Source: Cohnella abietis (lineage in GTDB: Bacteria > Bacillota > Bacilli > Paenibacillales > Paenibacillaceae). From it: a DNA stretch of 64,000 nt. The notes under the pieces were generated by a model, which ran no database searches, was not told the origin of the DNA, and saw nothing but the letters and a program-made list of their open reading frames with translations. Position numbers and translations under genes: made by a program. Positions 52,301-59,373 of the stretch are shown here, one piece after another (the stretch's first letter is position 1; every line of letters starts with the position of its first letter). The DNA lies in contig NZ_AP019400.1 of the NCBI RefSeq assembly GCF_004295585.1, positions 2,509,501 through 2,573,500 of the forward strand. Direction: 5' to 3'.

Positions 52301-52998
52301 GTCTTGTGGCGACGAAATACAATCCTGCACGTACTTGGACGCCGGAAAACGCTGTAGCTATCGGTGGTGCCTATATGGCGGTATATGGGATGGAAGGACC
52401 AGGGGGGTATCAGTTTGTTGGAAGAACTGTGCAAATGTGGAACAGACTTCGGGATACAAAAAGCTTTAAGCGAGGTAAGCCTTGGCTGCTGAGGTTTTTT
52501 GACCAAATCCAGTTCTACCCGGTGGAGCCAGATGAGCTGCTTAAGCTTCGTGAAGATATTTTAAGAGGAAGATATGAAGTAGATATTACTGAAACGACAT
52601 TTGATTTAGGGGAATATTTGAATTTCTTGGAATCGATTAAGGAAAGTGCGGAAGTCTTTCGCTCTCGTCAGCAAGTCGCTTTTAAGGCGGAAAAAGATAA
52701 TTGGAAGAAGCTTGGTCTAGATGAGTACATTTCTGAGCAAGAGGCTGTAGAGGCTTCCGAAGAGGAGGAGCTCCCAGAAGGGACGGTGCCGGTTCTCTGT
52801 TCGATGCCGGGAAGTGTTTGGAAGGTTATGGTTTCGCCAGGACAGTGGGTGAAGAAGGGGGAGGTCTTGGTTATCGAAGAGAGCATGAAGATGGAATTCT
52901 CTCAGCTGGCTCCTTGTGAGGGTGTGATTTACTCCGTGAATGTGAAGCCAGGAGATGGGGTTCAGGCAGGTCAAAGGCTAGCTGCGATTACAAAATAA
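49384..52998 (+). CDS. Urea carboxylase-type enzyme, possible guanidine carboxylase
   Basis: Biotin enzyme of 1204 aa. Domains: biotin carboxylase (about 1-445; ATP-grasp loop TAGGGGIGMRV, active-site EVNTRLQVEHGVTEE), a KipA/AHS2-like half (about 450-760; VLDGGVQTTVQDWPG), a KipI/AHS1-like half (about 780-1090), and a C-terminal biotinyl domain with K1169 in ESMKMEF. This is the full urea amidolyase carboxylase layout and length. It carboxylates urea to allophanate, or guanidine to carboxyguanidine. The two DUF1989 partners favour guanidine; in both cases allophanate hydrolase is needed next and is not in this window. ATG 49384 has AGAGGAGAG upstream. Confidence 0.92.
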   Translation: MFTKVLIANRGAIAVRIERTLKKLGISSVALYTQADQDSLHVENADEAVLIGEGSAKESYLNADIILQTAIDTGAQAIHPGYGFLSENAEFALACKEHGIVFIGPTSEQMQMFGLKHSAREIAVKAGVPLLPGTELITELVEAVSQAARIGYPVILKSTAGGGGIGMRVCADEDALRAAFDSVRHLAKTNFKNGGVFLEKYITRARHIEVQIFGNRFGEIVALGERDCSVQRRNQKVIEESPAPNLPSEVREEILEAAKRLAAEAGYRSAGTVEFLYDPLSENFYFLEVNTRLQVEHGVTEEVLGIDLVEWMVREAADELRDLQSQFSEPRGHSIQARIYAEDCLQDFRPSAGQLDQAKFSEHARVETWVRDGMTITTLYDPMLAKIIVHGGTREEAIEGLIRAIDETRLYGITTNLQYVQALLSDKECRSGNVYTQMLNGFEPAERALEVLDGGVQTTVQDWPGRIGFWDVGVPPGGPMDPLSFRIGNKLLGNEDTAPGLELTLRGGSYRFRDDRWFCLTGADMQAEIDGQSVAMYKPRLAKRGQTITFGEANEGMRTYFLVDGGFDMPQILGSASTFTLGISVGFGGHGGRALRTGDVIGINKVAEPKVLNELTGIYRPTMQREWTIGIIPGPHCTEEFLRPEYLAQLTETKWEVHFNSSRTGVRLIGPAPLWAREDGGEAGSHPSNLHDNAYAIGTLDLTGDMPILLGPDGPSLGGFVCPATTATAEFWKLGQLHPGDKISFRLLTLEQSEAMRNDQEKYIRAIGEGHPVEFERALPLADTSITQAYPLLVNEVENRRFPFTIRCAGDQTLLVEYGVMELDLILRFQVQALMQSIQASVIPVVDLTPGVRSLQVHIDPSKMTVKEAARSILELDRNLPPLESISVPSRIVRLPLSWDDPATRLAIERYQNNVRPDAPWCPSNIDFIRRMNGLDHVDDVKKIVFDANYLVLGLGDVYLGAPCAVPTDPRHRLVATKYNPARTWTPENAVAIGGAYMAVYGMEGPGGYQFVGRTVQMWNRLRDTKSFKRGKPWLLRFFDQIQFYPVEPDELLKLREDILRGRYEVDITETTFDLGEYLNFLESIKESAEVFRSRQQVAFKAEKDNWKKLGLDEYISEQEAVEASEEEELPEGTVPVLCSMPGSVWKVMVSPGQWVKKGEVLVIEESMKMEFSQLAPCEGVIYSVNVKPGDGVQAGQRLAAITK

Positions 52999-53022
52999 TG
53001 ACTAAATTGAGGTGGGAGTCAA

Positions 53023-53745
53023 ATGGAGAAAATGATAGATCTTAACTGTGATATGGGCGAAAGCTTTGGGTTATACAAATATGGGGCGGACACTGAGCTT
53101 ATGCCTCTGATTAGCTCGGCGAATATAGCTACTGGTTTTCATGCGGGTGATCCGCATGTAATGCGTGAATCTGTGGCGTTGGCTGCTCACTATGGAGTGA
53201 GAGTTGGTGCTCATGTGGGATTGCCTGATAGGGTGGGGTTTGGGCGACGGGAAATGAATGTGAAAGCACAGGAGATTTATGATTACGTACTCTATCAGTT
53301 GGGTGCGCTTGATGGTTTTCTGAAGGCTGCGGGATTAACGATGTCTCATATTAAGCCTCATGGAGCTTGGTACATGATGGCTGCTGAGAAGAGGGAAGTC
53401 AGTGAGGCGACCGTCAAAGCTGTTCTGGCTTATAATCCGCAATTGGATATCTACACGCTTCCCGATTCCGAGCTTTATAAATCAGCAAAAGAAGCGAAGC
53501 TTAACGTAGTCAGTGAGTTTTTCGCAGATCGACCATACAATGATAAGAAGGTTAAAATGTTTGGGTGGACGCTGGAAGAAATAGGCCATCCAGATGAAAT
53601 GGCTAAGAGGGCATTAAAAGTGGTTGAAGATGGTACGATAGAAACGGTATGTGTTCATAGTGACACACCGGGATCGCCGGCAATTATGAAAGCTGTGCGA
53701 GAGATATTAGTGGAATCGGGCTTGAAGATTGGATTAAACAAGTGA
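53023..53745 (+). CDS. pxpA: LamB/YcsF family protein (5-oxoprolinase subunit A-like)
   Basis: Protein of 240 aa with the family opening DLNCDMGESFGLYKYGAD, then SANIATGFHAGDP, GAHVGLPDRVGFGRREM and IKPHGAWYM (usual HGALY). Three His and several Asp suit metal-assisted hydrolysis. In 5-oxoprolinase PxpABC this subunit works with PxpB (KipI) and PxpC (KipA). No separate PxpB/PxpC genes are here, but the preceding carboxylase contains domains homologous to both. Start ATG 53023 has GGTGGGAG upstream, 24 bases after the carboxylase stop, so it is probably the last operon gene. It could be an ordinary oxoprolinase subunit or a partner of the carboxylase. Confidence 0.82.
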   Translation: MEKMIDLNCDMGESFGLYKYGADTELMPLISSANIATGFHAGDPHVMRESVALAAHYGVRVGAHVGLPDRVGFGRREMNVKAQEIYDYVLYQLGALDGFLKAAGLTMSHIKPHGAWYMMAAEKREVSEATVKAVLAYNPQLDIYTLPDSELYKSAKEAKLNVVSEFFADRPYNDKKVKMFGWTLEEIGHPDEMAKRALKVVEDGTIETVCVHSDTPGSPAIMKAVREILVESGLKIGLNK

Positions 53746-53771
53746 AATTATTCATAACTGAAAGGGGCTAT

Positions 53772-53794
53772 CCCATAAGTGATAAACTTATGGG
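53772..53794. repeat. Palindrome at left end of IS element
   Basis: CCCATAAGT, 5 bases, ACTTATGGG. The inner part of the left terminal repeat is mirrored directly next to it, so the left end carries the transposase-binding sequence in both orientations. Confidence 0.75.
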
Positions 53795-53826
53795 CTACTT
53801 CCTTTTTATATCGATTATGGTTTTGC

Positions 53827-53946
53827 GGGGATGTATCTCCTTCCGGTTGTTATTGAGATCGTGAAATCTGAATGGGTAAACTCTTTACAAGGAGATTTCA
53901 CGATCTCAAAGACAAACGCTTCGCTCCTACAGGAGATACTTCCCCT
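53827..53946. repeat. Nested long inverted repeats in IS leader
   Basis: Outer arms GGGGATGTATCTCC (53827-53840) and GGAGATACTTCCCC (53933-53946), one mismatch. Inner arms are a perfect 15 bp (GAGATCGTGAAATCT at 53855-53869 and complement at 53893-53907). CTCTTTTTAT follows, so the whole may fold as a terminator that blocks outside transcription from entering the transposase gene. Just after it, AGAAACCTC...AAAATGG is mirrored by CCATTTT...GAGGTTTCT, which would cover the transposase RBS. Confidence 0.7.
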
Positions 53947-54045
53947 CTTTTTATCATCGATTAAGACCAGAAAAAACAAAAAAGAAACCTCTCTTTGGTA
54001 AAATGGAAGTGTCGAGCAACCATTTTAGAGATGAGGTTTCTGCCA

Positions 54046-54780
54046 ATGGATCTTGAGGATGACATTCCTGAAAATCATCTTACCCGTATCGTCAATGCAG
54101 CCGTCAATCGGTTAAGCGATGACATTTTCGACGCTGCCTATCCAGGTGGTGGCCGAGATAGCTATCATCCTAAAATGCTTACCAAGATTATCATTTACGC
54201 CTATACGCAGCGAATCTATTCTTCAAGGCAAATCGCTAAAGCCGTGCGTGAAAATGTCATTTTCATGTGGATTGCAGGCAGGCAACGTCCAGACTTTCGC
54301 ACCATTAATCGGTTTCGCTCTGAACGGATGAAAGCCGTGCTGGAGAAGGTTTTTACCGCCGTTCTCAAGATTTTGGCAGAAGAGAAGTACGTGTCGTTGG
54401 AACATTATTTTGTAGATGGTACAAAAATAGAAGCAAATGCGAACCGTTACACCTTTGTGTGGGGAAAAGCCGTGGTAAAGCATAAAATGAAGCTACAAGA
54501 AAAAGTACAAACGTTATTTACGACGATTGAAACAGCGGAGAAACAAGAAGATAGCGCGCTTCACGGACAAGACCTTCTGGAGCTCGGTGATGCTGCAACC
54601 CTCACAAGCGAAAAGTTAGAAACGGCTGTCAAACAATTGGAGATCTCACTAGAAGAAAAACCCAAAGACAAACCACTGAAAAAAGCCATCCGTACAATCC
54701 GCCGAGATCTACTACCCCGTCTTCGGAAGTATGAGATGTCTGCAGTTGATCAAAAACGAAAGGTGTTGGCACAGGAATAA
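54046..54780 (+). pseudogene. Truncated IS1182-family transposase
   Basis: 244 aa remain of about 450-550. The N-terminal DUF772-like region is intact (MDLEDDIPENHLTRIVN, YTQRIYSSRQIAKAVRENVIFMWIAG, RPDFRTINRFR), followed by the first catalytic Asp in HYFVDGTKIEAN and a coiled-coil stretch. The segments with the second Asp and the Glu are absent; the frame ends at a hairpin after KRKVLAQE. ATG 54046 follows GATGAGG. It cannot be an active transposase. Confidence 0.85.
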
Positions 54781-54800
54781 CCTCCTGCACCAACACCTTT
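54759..54800. terminator. Hairpin at truncated transposase end
   Basis: AAAGGTGTTGG/CCAACACCTTT outer stem and CAGGA/TCCTG inner stem, followed by TTG. It overlaps the last seven codons and the stop of the truncated transposase. It looks like a transcription terminator joined on by the internal deletion. Confidence 0.65.
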
Positions 54801-54876
54801 TTGTTCTAACGTCATTCTTGATCGAAGTGAACTATTTCTGAAGTGATCTTAAAATTCACTTATGGGACAGCCTCTT

Positions 54877-55221
54877 CTAGGAGTGAAGTGAAGGATCCCC
54901 GCGTTCTCCCGTACGAATTCGAATCGCGTCGAGAACTTCAGTTACAAATATCTTTCCGTCACCGATCTGTCCGGTTCGTGCGGATTCGATCACAGCTTCT
55001 ATGGCTTTCTCGTATAGAGAATCACTAATGACGGTTTCAATTTTGCTCTTCTGTACGAAGTCTGTTTTGTATTCGACTCCCCGATAAAAGGTTCTTGTAC
55101 CTTTTTGAATGCCTTGACCTCTTACGTCGGTTACAGTCATTCCGGTAACTCCGATTCCATGCAAGGCTACGGTTACACTGCTAACCATTTCAGGCCGTAC
55201 AATAATGCTTAACATTTTCAT
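54877..55221 (-). CDS. glnK: PII nitrogen regulatory protein
   Basis: PII signal protein of 114 aa, downstream of amt on the minus strand (44-base gap), the usual amtB-glnK (nrgAB) pair. The T-loop GTRTFYRGVEYKTDF carries Y51 at the usual modification position; the C-terminal part GDGKIFVTEVLDAIRIRTGERG is the conserved ATP/2-oxoglutarate-binding strand and B/C-loop. It would bind and shut the ammonium channel when nitrogen is plentiful and may bind TnrA, as in Bacillus. RBS is GAGGAGAG. An IS element ends 1 bp from its stop. Confidence 0.94.
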   Translation of the reverse strand: MKMLSIIVRPEMVSSVTVALHGIGVTGMTVTDVRGQGIQKGTRTFYRGVEYKTDFVQKSKIETVISDSLYEKAIEAVIESARTGQIGDGKIFVTEVLDAIRIRTGERGDPSLHS

Positions 55222-55265
55222 TGTGTTCTCTCCTCAAAGATATCAGATATACAACGTGTGCGTAC

Positions 55266-56684
55266 TTATACCTTTGAACTGGCTGGCTTAAGAAGCGTAT
55301 GCTCCAAATTGGCGTTCATGACCGTTGGGTTATGAGGATAAGAGTCGCTTGTGCCAGGTTCAAAGCTGTTATAAGCCTTTTCACCGTGCTGGCTGAGATC
55401 TAATCCTTCCAATTCATCCTGTTCAGTAACGCGAAGTGGTGTAAACAGTTGAATGGCTTTGAGAATAATGAACGTACCTGCTACACCGAGAACTAGGCTT
55501 ACACCGACATCTACTAGCTGATGATAAACCTGAATCGGATTACCGTGAATTAATCCATCGTTTCCATCGGGGTTGGCGGCCTTGCTTGCGAAGATGCCTG
55601 TAGCAATAGCACCCCAAATCCCTCCAATGCCATGTAGGGCAAAAACGTCCAAAGTATCATCGATTTTCAACTTTGTCTTAAAAATATGGATGGCCCAGTA
55701 GCAAATAATGGCGCCTAATCCGCCAACCAATAATGACGAAGGGACCGAGACGTAGCCAGCTGCTGGAGTGATAGCGACCATAGCTGCGATCGCGCCGGTG
55801 ATTGCTCCGACAAGAGTTGGTTTTTTTCTAATCATCCATTCCATAGCTAGCCAGCCTATAACCCCGGCTACAGCAGCGAAATGTGTTGTAGAAACAGCGA
55901 GTGCAGCTAATGCTCCGGCTCCTAAAGCAGTTCCACCGTCAAAGCCCAACCATCCAATCCAAAGCAACATGCCACCAACCAAGAAGAACACCAAATTGTG
56001 AGGAGGGGAAGTGGAGTTTGTTTTGTAGCTCTTTCTTGGTCCGAGCACTAAGGCGGCAGTTAATGCGCTTGCCCCGGAAAGAATGTGGATGACAGATCCG
56101 CCGGCAAAATCGAGTGCTCCGATTGTAGAGAGCCAGCCACCGCCCCAAACCCAATGGGCCATCGGAACATAAATGAGGGTAGCCCAGACTGCGGAGAAGA
56201 TAATCCAAACGGAGAAACGCATTCGTTCGACGACGGCACCCGCTATGATTGCGACTGTAATGGCGCAGAACAGAGACTGGAATATAGCGTAGGTAAGGTG
56301 AGGGATAGTTAATGAACCCAATGGATCAGCACCGACATTTTTGAACCCTAGATAGTCAAGTCCTCCAATGATTCCATTCAAGCTTGGTCCATATGTGAGT
56401 GTATAGCCCCAAAGCACCCATATAAAGGATACGGAAACTAAGCTTGCAAGGCACATCATCATGGTCGAAATAATACTCTTTTGCCCCAGCATGGATCCAT
56501 AGAAAAGACCTAGACCAGGGAGGAACATCAACAGGACTAATGCGGTGGAAGCAAGCACCCATGCATTGTCTCCTGTATCAATGGCTGTAGCTTCGCTCGC
56601 TGCAAAAGCGGTGAATGGGAAGCACAACGATAGCAGTGTCAGGAAACCAATTGCTGTTATTCTCACTTTTTTAGCTTTGTGCAT
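55266..56684 (-). CDS. amt: Ammonium transporter
   Basis: Ammonium channel of 472 aa. It has a signal-peptide-like N terminus (to about residue 30) and about eleven membrane helices. DFAGGSVIHILSGASALTAAL is the family signature with the first pore His; FALHGIGGIWGAIATGIF holds the second. The C-terminal tail ends in soluble residues that would contact GlnK. Start has AGGAGGTGC upstream. A TnrA/GlnR-like box lies at 56742-56758, about 66 bases upstream of the start codon, with a TTTAAT-like -10 between, which fits nitrogen-limited activation. B. subtilis nrgA is the counterpart. Confidence 0.95.
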   Translation of the reverse strand: MHKAKKVRITAIGFLTLLSLCFPFTAFAASEATAIDTGDNAWVLASTALVLLMFLPGLGLFYGSMLGQKSIISTMMMCLASLVSVSFIWVLWGYTLTYGPSLNGIIGGLDYLGFKNVGADPLGSLTIPHLTYAIFQSLFCAITVAIIAGAVVERMRFSVWIIFSAVWATLIYVPMAHWVWGGGWLSTIGALDFAGGSVIHILSGASALTAALVLGPRKSYKTNSTSPPHNLVFFLVGGMLLWIGWLGFDGGTALGAGALAALAVSTTHFAAVAGVIGWLAMEWMIRKKPTLVGAITGAIAAMVAITPAAGYVSVPSSLLVGGLGAIICYWAIHIFKTKLKIDDTLDVFALHGIGGIWGAIATGIFASKAANPDGNDGLIHGNPIQVYHQLVDVGVSLVLGVAGTFIILKAIQLFTPLRVTEQDELEGLDLSQHGEKAYNSFEPGTSDSYPHNPTVMNANLEHTLLKPASSKV

Positions 56685-56741
56685 ACGTGCACCTCCTGTG
56701 TGATTAAAATGACTAGCGATAGCGATCCACTCCCAAAGTTA

Positions 56742-56758
56742 TGTTATTTAATCTAACA
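56742..56758 (-). promoter_or_regulatory. TnrA/GlnR box for amt
   Basis: TGTTATTTAATCTAACA fits the consensus TGTNANAWWWTNTNACA at all but one position. It is centred roughly 50 bases before the inferred amt transcription start, the position where TnrA activates. Confidence 0.78.
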
Positions 56759-56836
56759 CAATAATTTCATTATTTAAACAAAAAAGAAAGGTATTTATCC
56801 CGCATGGAGAGAAATTGATAAAAATATATAATTTAG

Positions 56837-56853
56837 TGTTATATTAAATAACA
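56837..56853 (+). promoter_or_regulatory. TnrA/GlnR box for amine oxidase
   Basis: TGTTATATTAAATAACA fits the same consensus with one change and is nearly a perfect palindrome. An AATAAT-type -10 lies at about 56880-56885, so the box would be near -50 for rightward transcription of the amine oxidase. The rest of the 303-base gap is AT-rich and holds nothing else I can identify. Confidence 0.75.
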
Positions 56854-56987
56854 TATACTGAATAGTGGGAAGATCGAAAAATAATTAGTAATTATCTCGT
56901 TATTCGGGAAAACATGATTTGAATATCGTGAAAATGGGTCTATTATGTGTCATATAAGTTAACATTAATTAAGGGAGGAAAAACGAT

Positions 56988-58934
56988 ATGACACAGAAAA
57001 CCGTAAAGCTTGGTAATCATCCGTTGGAGCCGCTTAATGTTGATGAGGTTGTTGCAGCCGTCCAGATTCTAAAGAGCCAGCAGCAATTGACTGATGCTGA
57101 CCGCTTTGTTTCAGTAGCACTGAAGGAGCCTAGAAAAGAAGAGGTATTGAACTTTAATCCTACAAAGACGTTTGACCGGGAAGCATTCATTACCGTATTG
57201 AATAGAGAAGATAACGCAGTCTACGAAGCAATAGTTTCTATAAACCGTAATGTCGTAGTGTCGTGGGAACACGTACCTGGTGTCCAGCCGACTATCATGT
57301 TGGATGAACAGCTCGAGTGTGAATTGGCGGTTAAGCAAAGCTTATTATTCCTTGATGCGTTAGATCGTTTGGGTATCAAGACACCGGAGCTTGTTATGGT
57401 TGATCTGTGGTCTCCTGGTAACTGGGGAAGTGAGGAGGACGCTACGCTGCGGCTGGCTCGTCCACTTTGTTTCCTCCGCAATGATGAGAAGGATAACGGT
57501 TATGCCCGTCCACTTCCTCTTATTCCGATTGTGGACTTAAATAAGATGGAGGTCATACGTGTAGAGGAATATGAGTATACAAAAATTCCTTCACAAGAAG
57601 CTAATTACACACCCGATAGAATAGGTTCGCTACGAACGGGTATCAAGCCGATAGAAATTACGCAACCCGAAGGTCCGAGCTTTACAATAAATGGTCATGA
57701 GGTGGAGTGGCAGGATTGGAAGCTAAGAATCGGCTTTAATGCTAGAGAAGGCCTAACCCTTCATACGGTTTCTTATAATGATCAAGGACGAGAGAGACCT
57801 ATTCTTTATCGGGCGGCACTCTCGGAGATGGTCGTGCCTTATGGTGATCCGGGCCCCATTCAAAACCGGAAAAATGCATTCGACAGTGGGGAATACGGCA
57901 TTGGTCAGCTTGCAAATAGCCTGCAGCTGGGGTGTGATTGCGTTGGATATATTAAATATTTTGATGGGGTTATGGCGAATAGCAAAGGGGAGCTGTTTGT
58001 CATTCCTAACGCCATCTGTATGCATGAGGAGGATTATGGGATTCTATGGAAGCATACGAATTGGCGGACAAACGATGTAGAGGTCAGACGCTCACGCCGA
58101 CTGGTCATCTCTTCTATCTCAACTGTTGCCAATTATGAGTACGGCTTCTTTTGGTATCTATACCAAGACGGCAATATTCAATTCGAAGTTAAATTGACAG
58201 GCATTTTGTCTACGGCGGGCCTGCATCCGGGTGAAGTGCCTAAATATGGTACGATGATCGGCTCCGATTTGTATGCTCCTAATCATCAGCATTTCTTTAA
58301 CGTTAGAATGGATATGACGATAGATGGCAATGAAAACTCCGTTTATGAAGTAAACGTGGTACCTGAAGAGATTGGTGAAGGGAATCCCCGTGAGAATGCA
58401 TTTTATGCGAAATCTACATTGTTAGAAACGGAAAAACAAGCGGTTCGAGACATCAAGCTGGAAACGGCTCGTTACTGGAAAATTGTTAATGACAATGTGA
58501 AGAATGATTGGGGACAATCCGTTGGTTATAAAATTGTAACCGGTGAAAATGGCTTTCCGTTCGCCTCAGAAAATTCTAGCTTAATTAAACGAGCCGGCTT
58601 CATCAAACATCATCTTTGGGTTACGCCTTATAACGAAGATGAAATTTATGCAGCAGGAAATTATCCCAATCAGCATATCGGCGGGACCGGATTGTCCAAT
58701 TGGGTGGAGCAGGACCGGCCCGTTGCGAATAAGGATATTGTCGTTTGGTATACGATGGGTCACACTCACATTCCGCGTCCTGAGGACTGGCCAGTGATGC
58801 CAGCAGCATACATTGGTTTTATGCTGAAGCCGGTGGGCTTCTTTAATCAAAGTCCTGCAATTAATCTTCCTCCTTCTTCAACTAAGAAAAAGGGTTGCAG
58901 CAGTGAATTAAAAACGAGCAGCTGTCATAGCTAA
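56988..58934 (+). CDS. Copper amine oxidase (primary-amine oxidase)
   Basis: Enzyme of 648 aa that oxidises primary amines such as tyramine or phenethylamine to aldehyde, ammonia and hydrogen peroxide. Y383 in VANYEYGFFW is the precursor of the TPQ cofactor; D299 in FDSGEYG is the likely catalytic base. Copper ligands are H433 and H435 (NHQHFFNVRMD) and a His at 592 or 594 (MGHTHIPRPEDWPV). N-terminal N2/N3-like domains precede the beta-sandwich. There is no signal peptide, so it is cytoplasmic as in Arthrobacter. ATG 56988 has AAGGGAGG. It probably supplies ammonium under nitrogen limitation, given the TnrA-like box. Confidence 0.94.
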   Translation: MTQKTVKLGNHPLEPLNVDEVVAAVQILKSQQQLTDADRFVSVALKEPRKEEVLNFNPTKTFDREAFITVLNREDNAVYEAIVSINRNVVVSWEHVPGVQPTIMLDEQLECELAVKQSLLFLDALDRLGIKTPELVMVDLWSPGNWGSEEDATLRLARPLCFLRNDEKDNGYARPLPLIPIVDLNKMEVIRVEEYEYTKIPSQEANYTPDRIGSLRTGIKPIEITQPEGPSFTINGHEVEWQDWKLRIGFNAREGLTLHTVSYNDQGRERPILYRAALSEMVVPYGDPGPIQNRKNAFDSGEYGIGQLANSLQLGCDCVGYIKYFDGVMANSKGELFVIPNAICMHEEDYGILWKHTNWRTNDVEVRRSRRLVISSISTVANYEYGFFWYLYQDGNIQFEVKLTGILSTAGLHPGEVPKYGTMIGSDLYAPNHQHFFNVRMDMTIDGNENSVYEVNVVPEEIGEGNPRENAFYAKSTLLETEKQAVRDIKLETARYWKIVNDNVKNDWGQSVGYKIVTGENGFPFASENSSLIKRAGFIKHHLWVTPYNEDEIYAAGNYPNQHIGGTGLSNWVEQDRPVANKDIVVWYTMGHTHIPRPEDWPVMPAAYIGFMLKPVGFFNQSPAINLPPSSTKKKGCSSELKTSSCHS

Positions 58935-58947
58935 AGGAGCTGGTCTG

Positions 58948-59301
58948 ATGGTTCAGCGTATTCGTCGGATGGGTAGCTCTATGAAGTTTTCGACATTATC
59001 GCTCATTTCCGTTGGGGCCGTCTTGCTTCTGCATCTTGCCCATTTAGTGTCAGCTTCTTTTCTTGCTGGGACCTCCGTAACTATGCACTCGCATCATGGA
59101 GAAGCTGGAGGCAATTCTCCAGTGATGGAGATGATTAAACTCGCCGTGTATGTCGGAAATGCGATTAGCATCTATTTTGCCGTTAGGCAGCTTGCTTTCG
59201 CTTGGAAAAACAGAGGAAGCAGCACGTTTCATACGTATCTATGCAGCGCGATATCCATACTCGTGCTGGTGATTGGAATCGGTTCTTTTTACATTCTGTA
59301 A
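58948..59301 (+). CDS. Small His-rich membrane protein
   Basis: Hypothetical protein of 117 aa with three predicted membrane segments (about 16-38, 62-82, 96-116). A short external or loop segment contains MHSHHGE. I do not recognise a family. It starts 13 bases after the amine oxidase with AAAGGAG as RBS, so it is cotranscribed. The Met/His cluster next to the first helix could bind copper, which the amine oxidase needs for activity and cofactor formation. That role is inference only. Confidence 0.7.
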   Translation: MVQRIRRMGSSMKFSTLSLISVGAVLLLHLAHLVSASFLAGTSVTMHSHHGEAGGNSPVMEMIKLAVYVGNAISIYFAVRQLAFAWKNRGSSTFHTYLCSAISILVLVIGIGSFYIL

Positions 59302-59309
59302 TTGGCTTC

Positions 59310-59334
59310 AGCCGGTCTCCACAATAGGCCGGCT
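59310..59334. terminator. Weak hairpin after amine oxidase operon
   Basis: AGCCGG/CCGGCT with a 13-base loop, 9 bases after the membrane-protein stop; no T tract. Confidence 0.4.
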
Positions 59335-59373
59335 TAAAGCTCGCTTGTGATAGATTAAGTAATCCAAATTGGG

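Larger units (their letters stand above)
53762..54876 (+). mobile_element. Internally deleted IS1182-family element
   Basis: About 1.1 kb bounded by inverted repeats of 21 bases, 19 matching: left 53762-53782 (AAGGGGCTATCCCATAAGTGA), right 54856-54876. It contains the N-terminal half of an IS1182-type transposase, whereas full elements are about 1.6-1.9 kb. No clear target duplication: flanks are CTGA and CTAG. The right end touches the stop codon of glnK. Without its own complete transposase it could move only if a relative supplies one. Confidence 0.8.

Noticed and set aside
53762..54876. Target-site duplication around the IS element
   Set aside because: The flanking four bases are CTGA and CTAG, which do not match; no duplication can be claimed.
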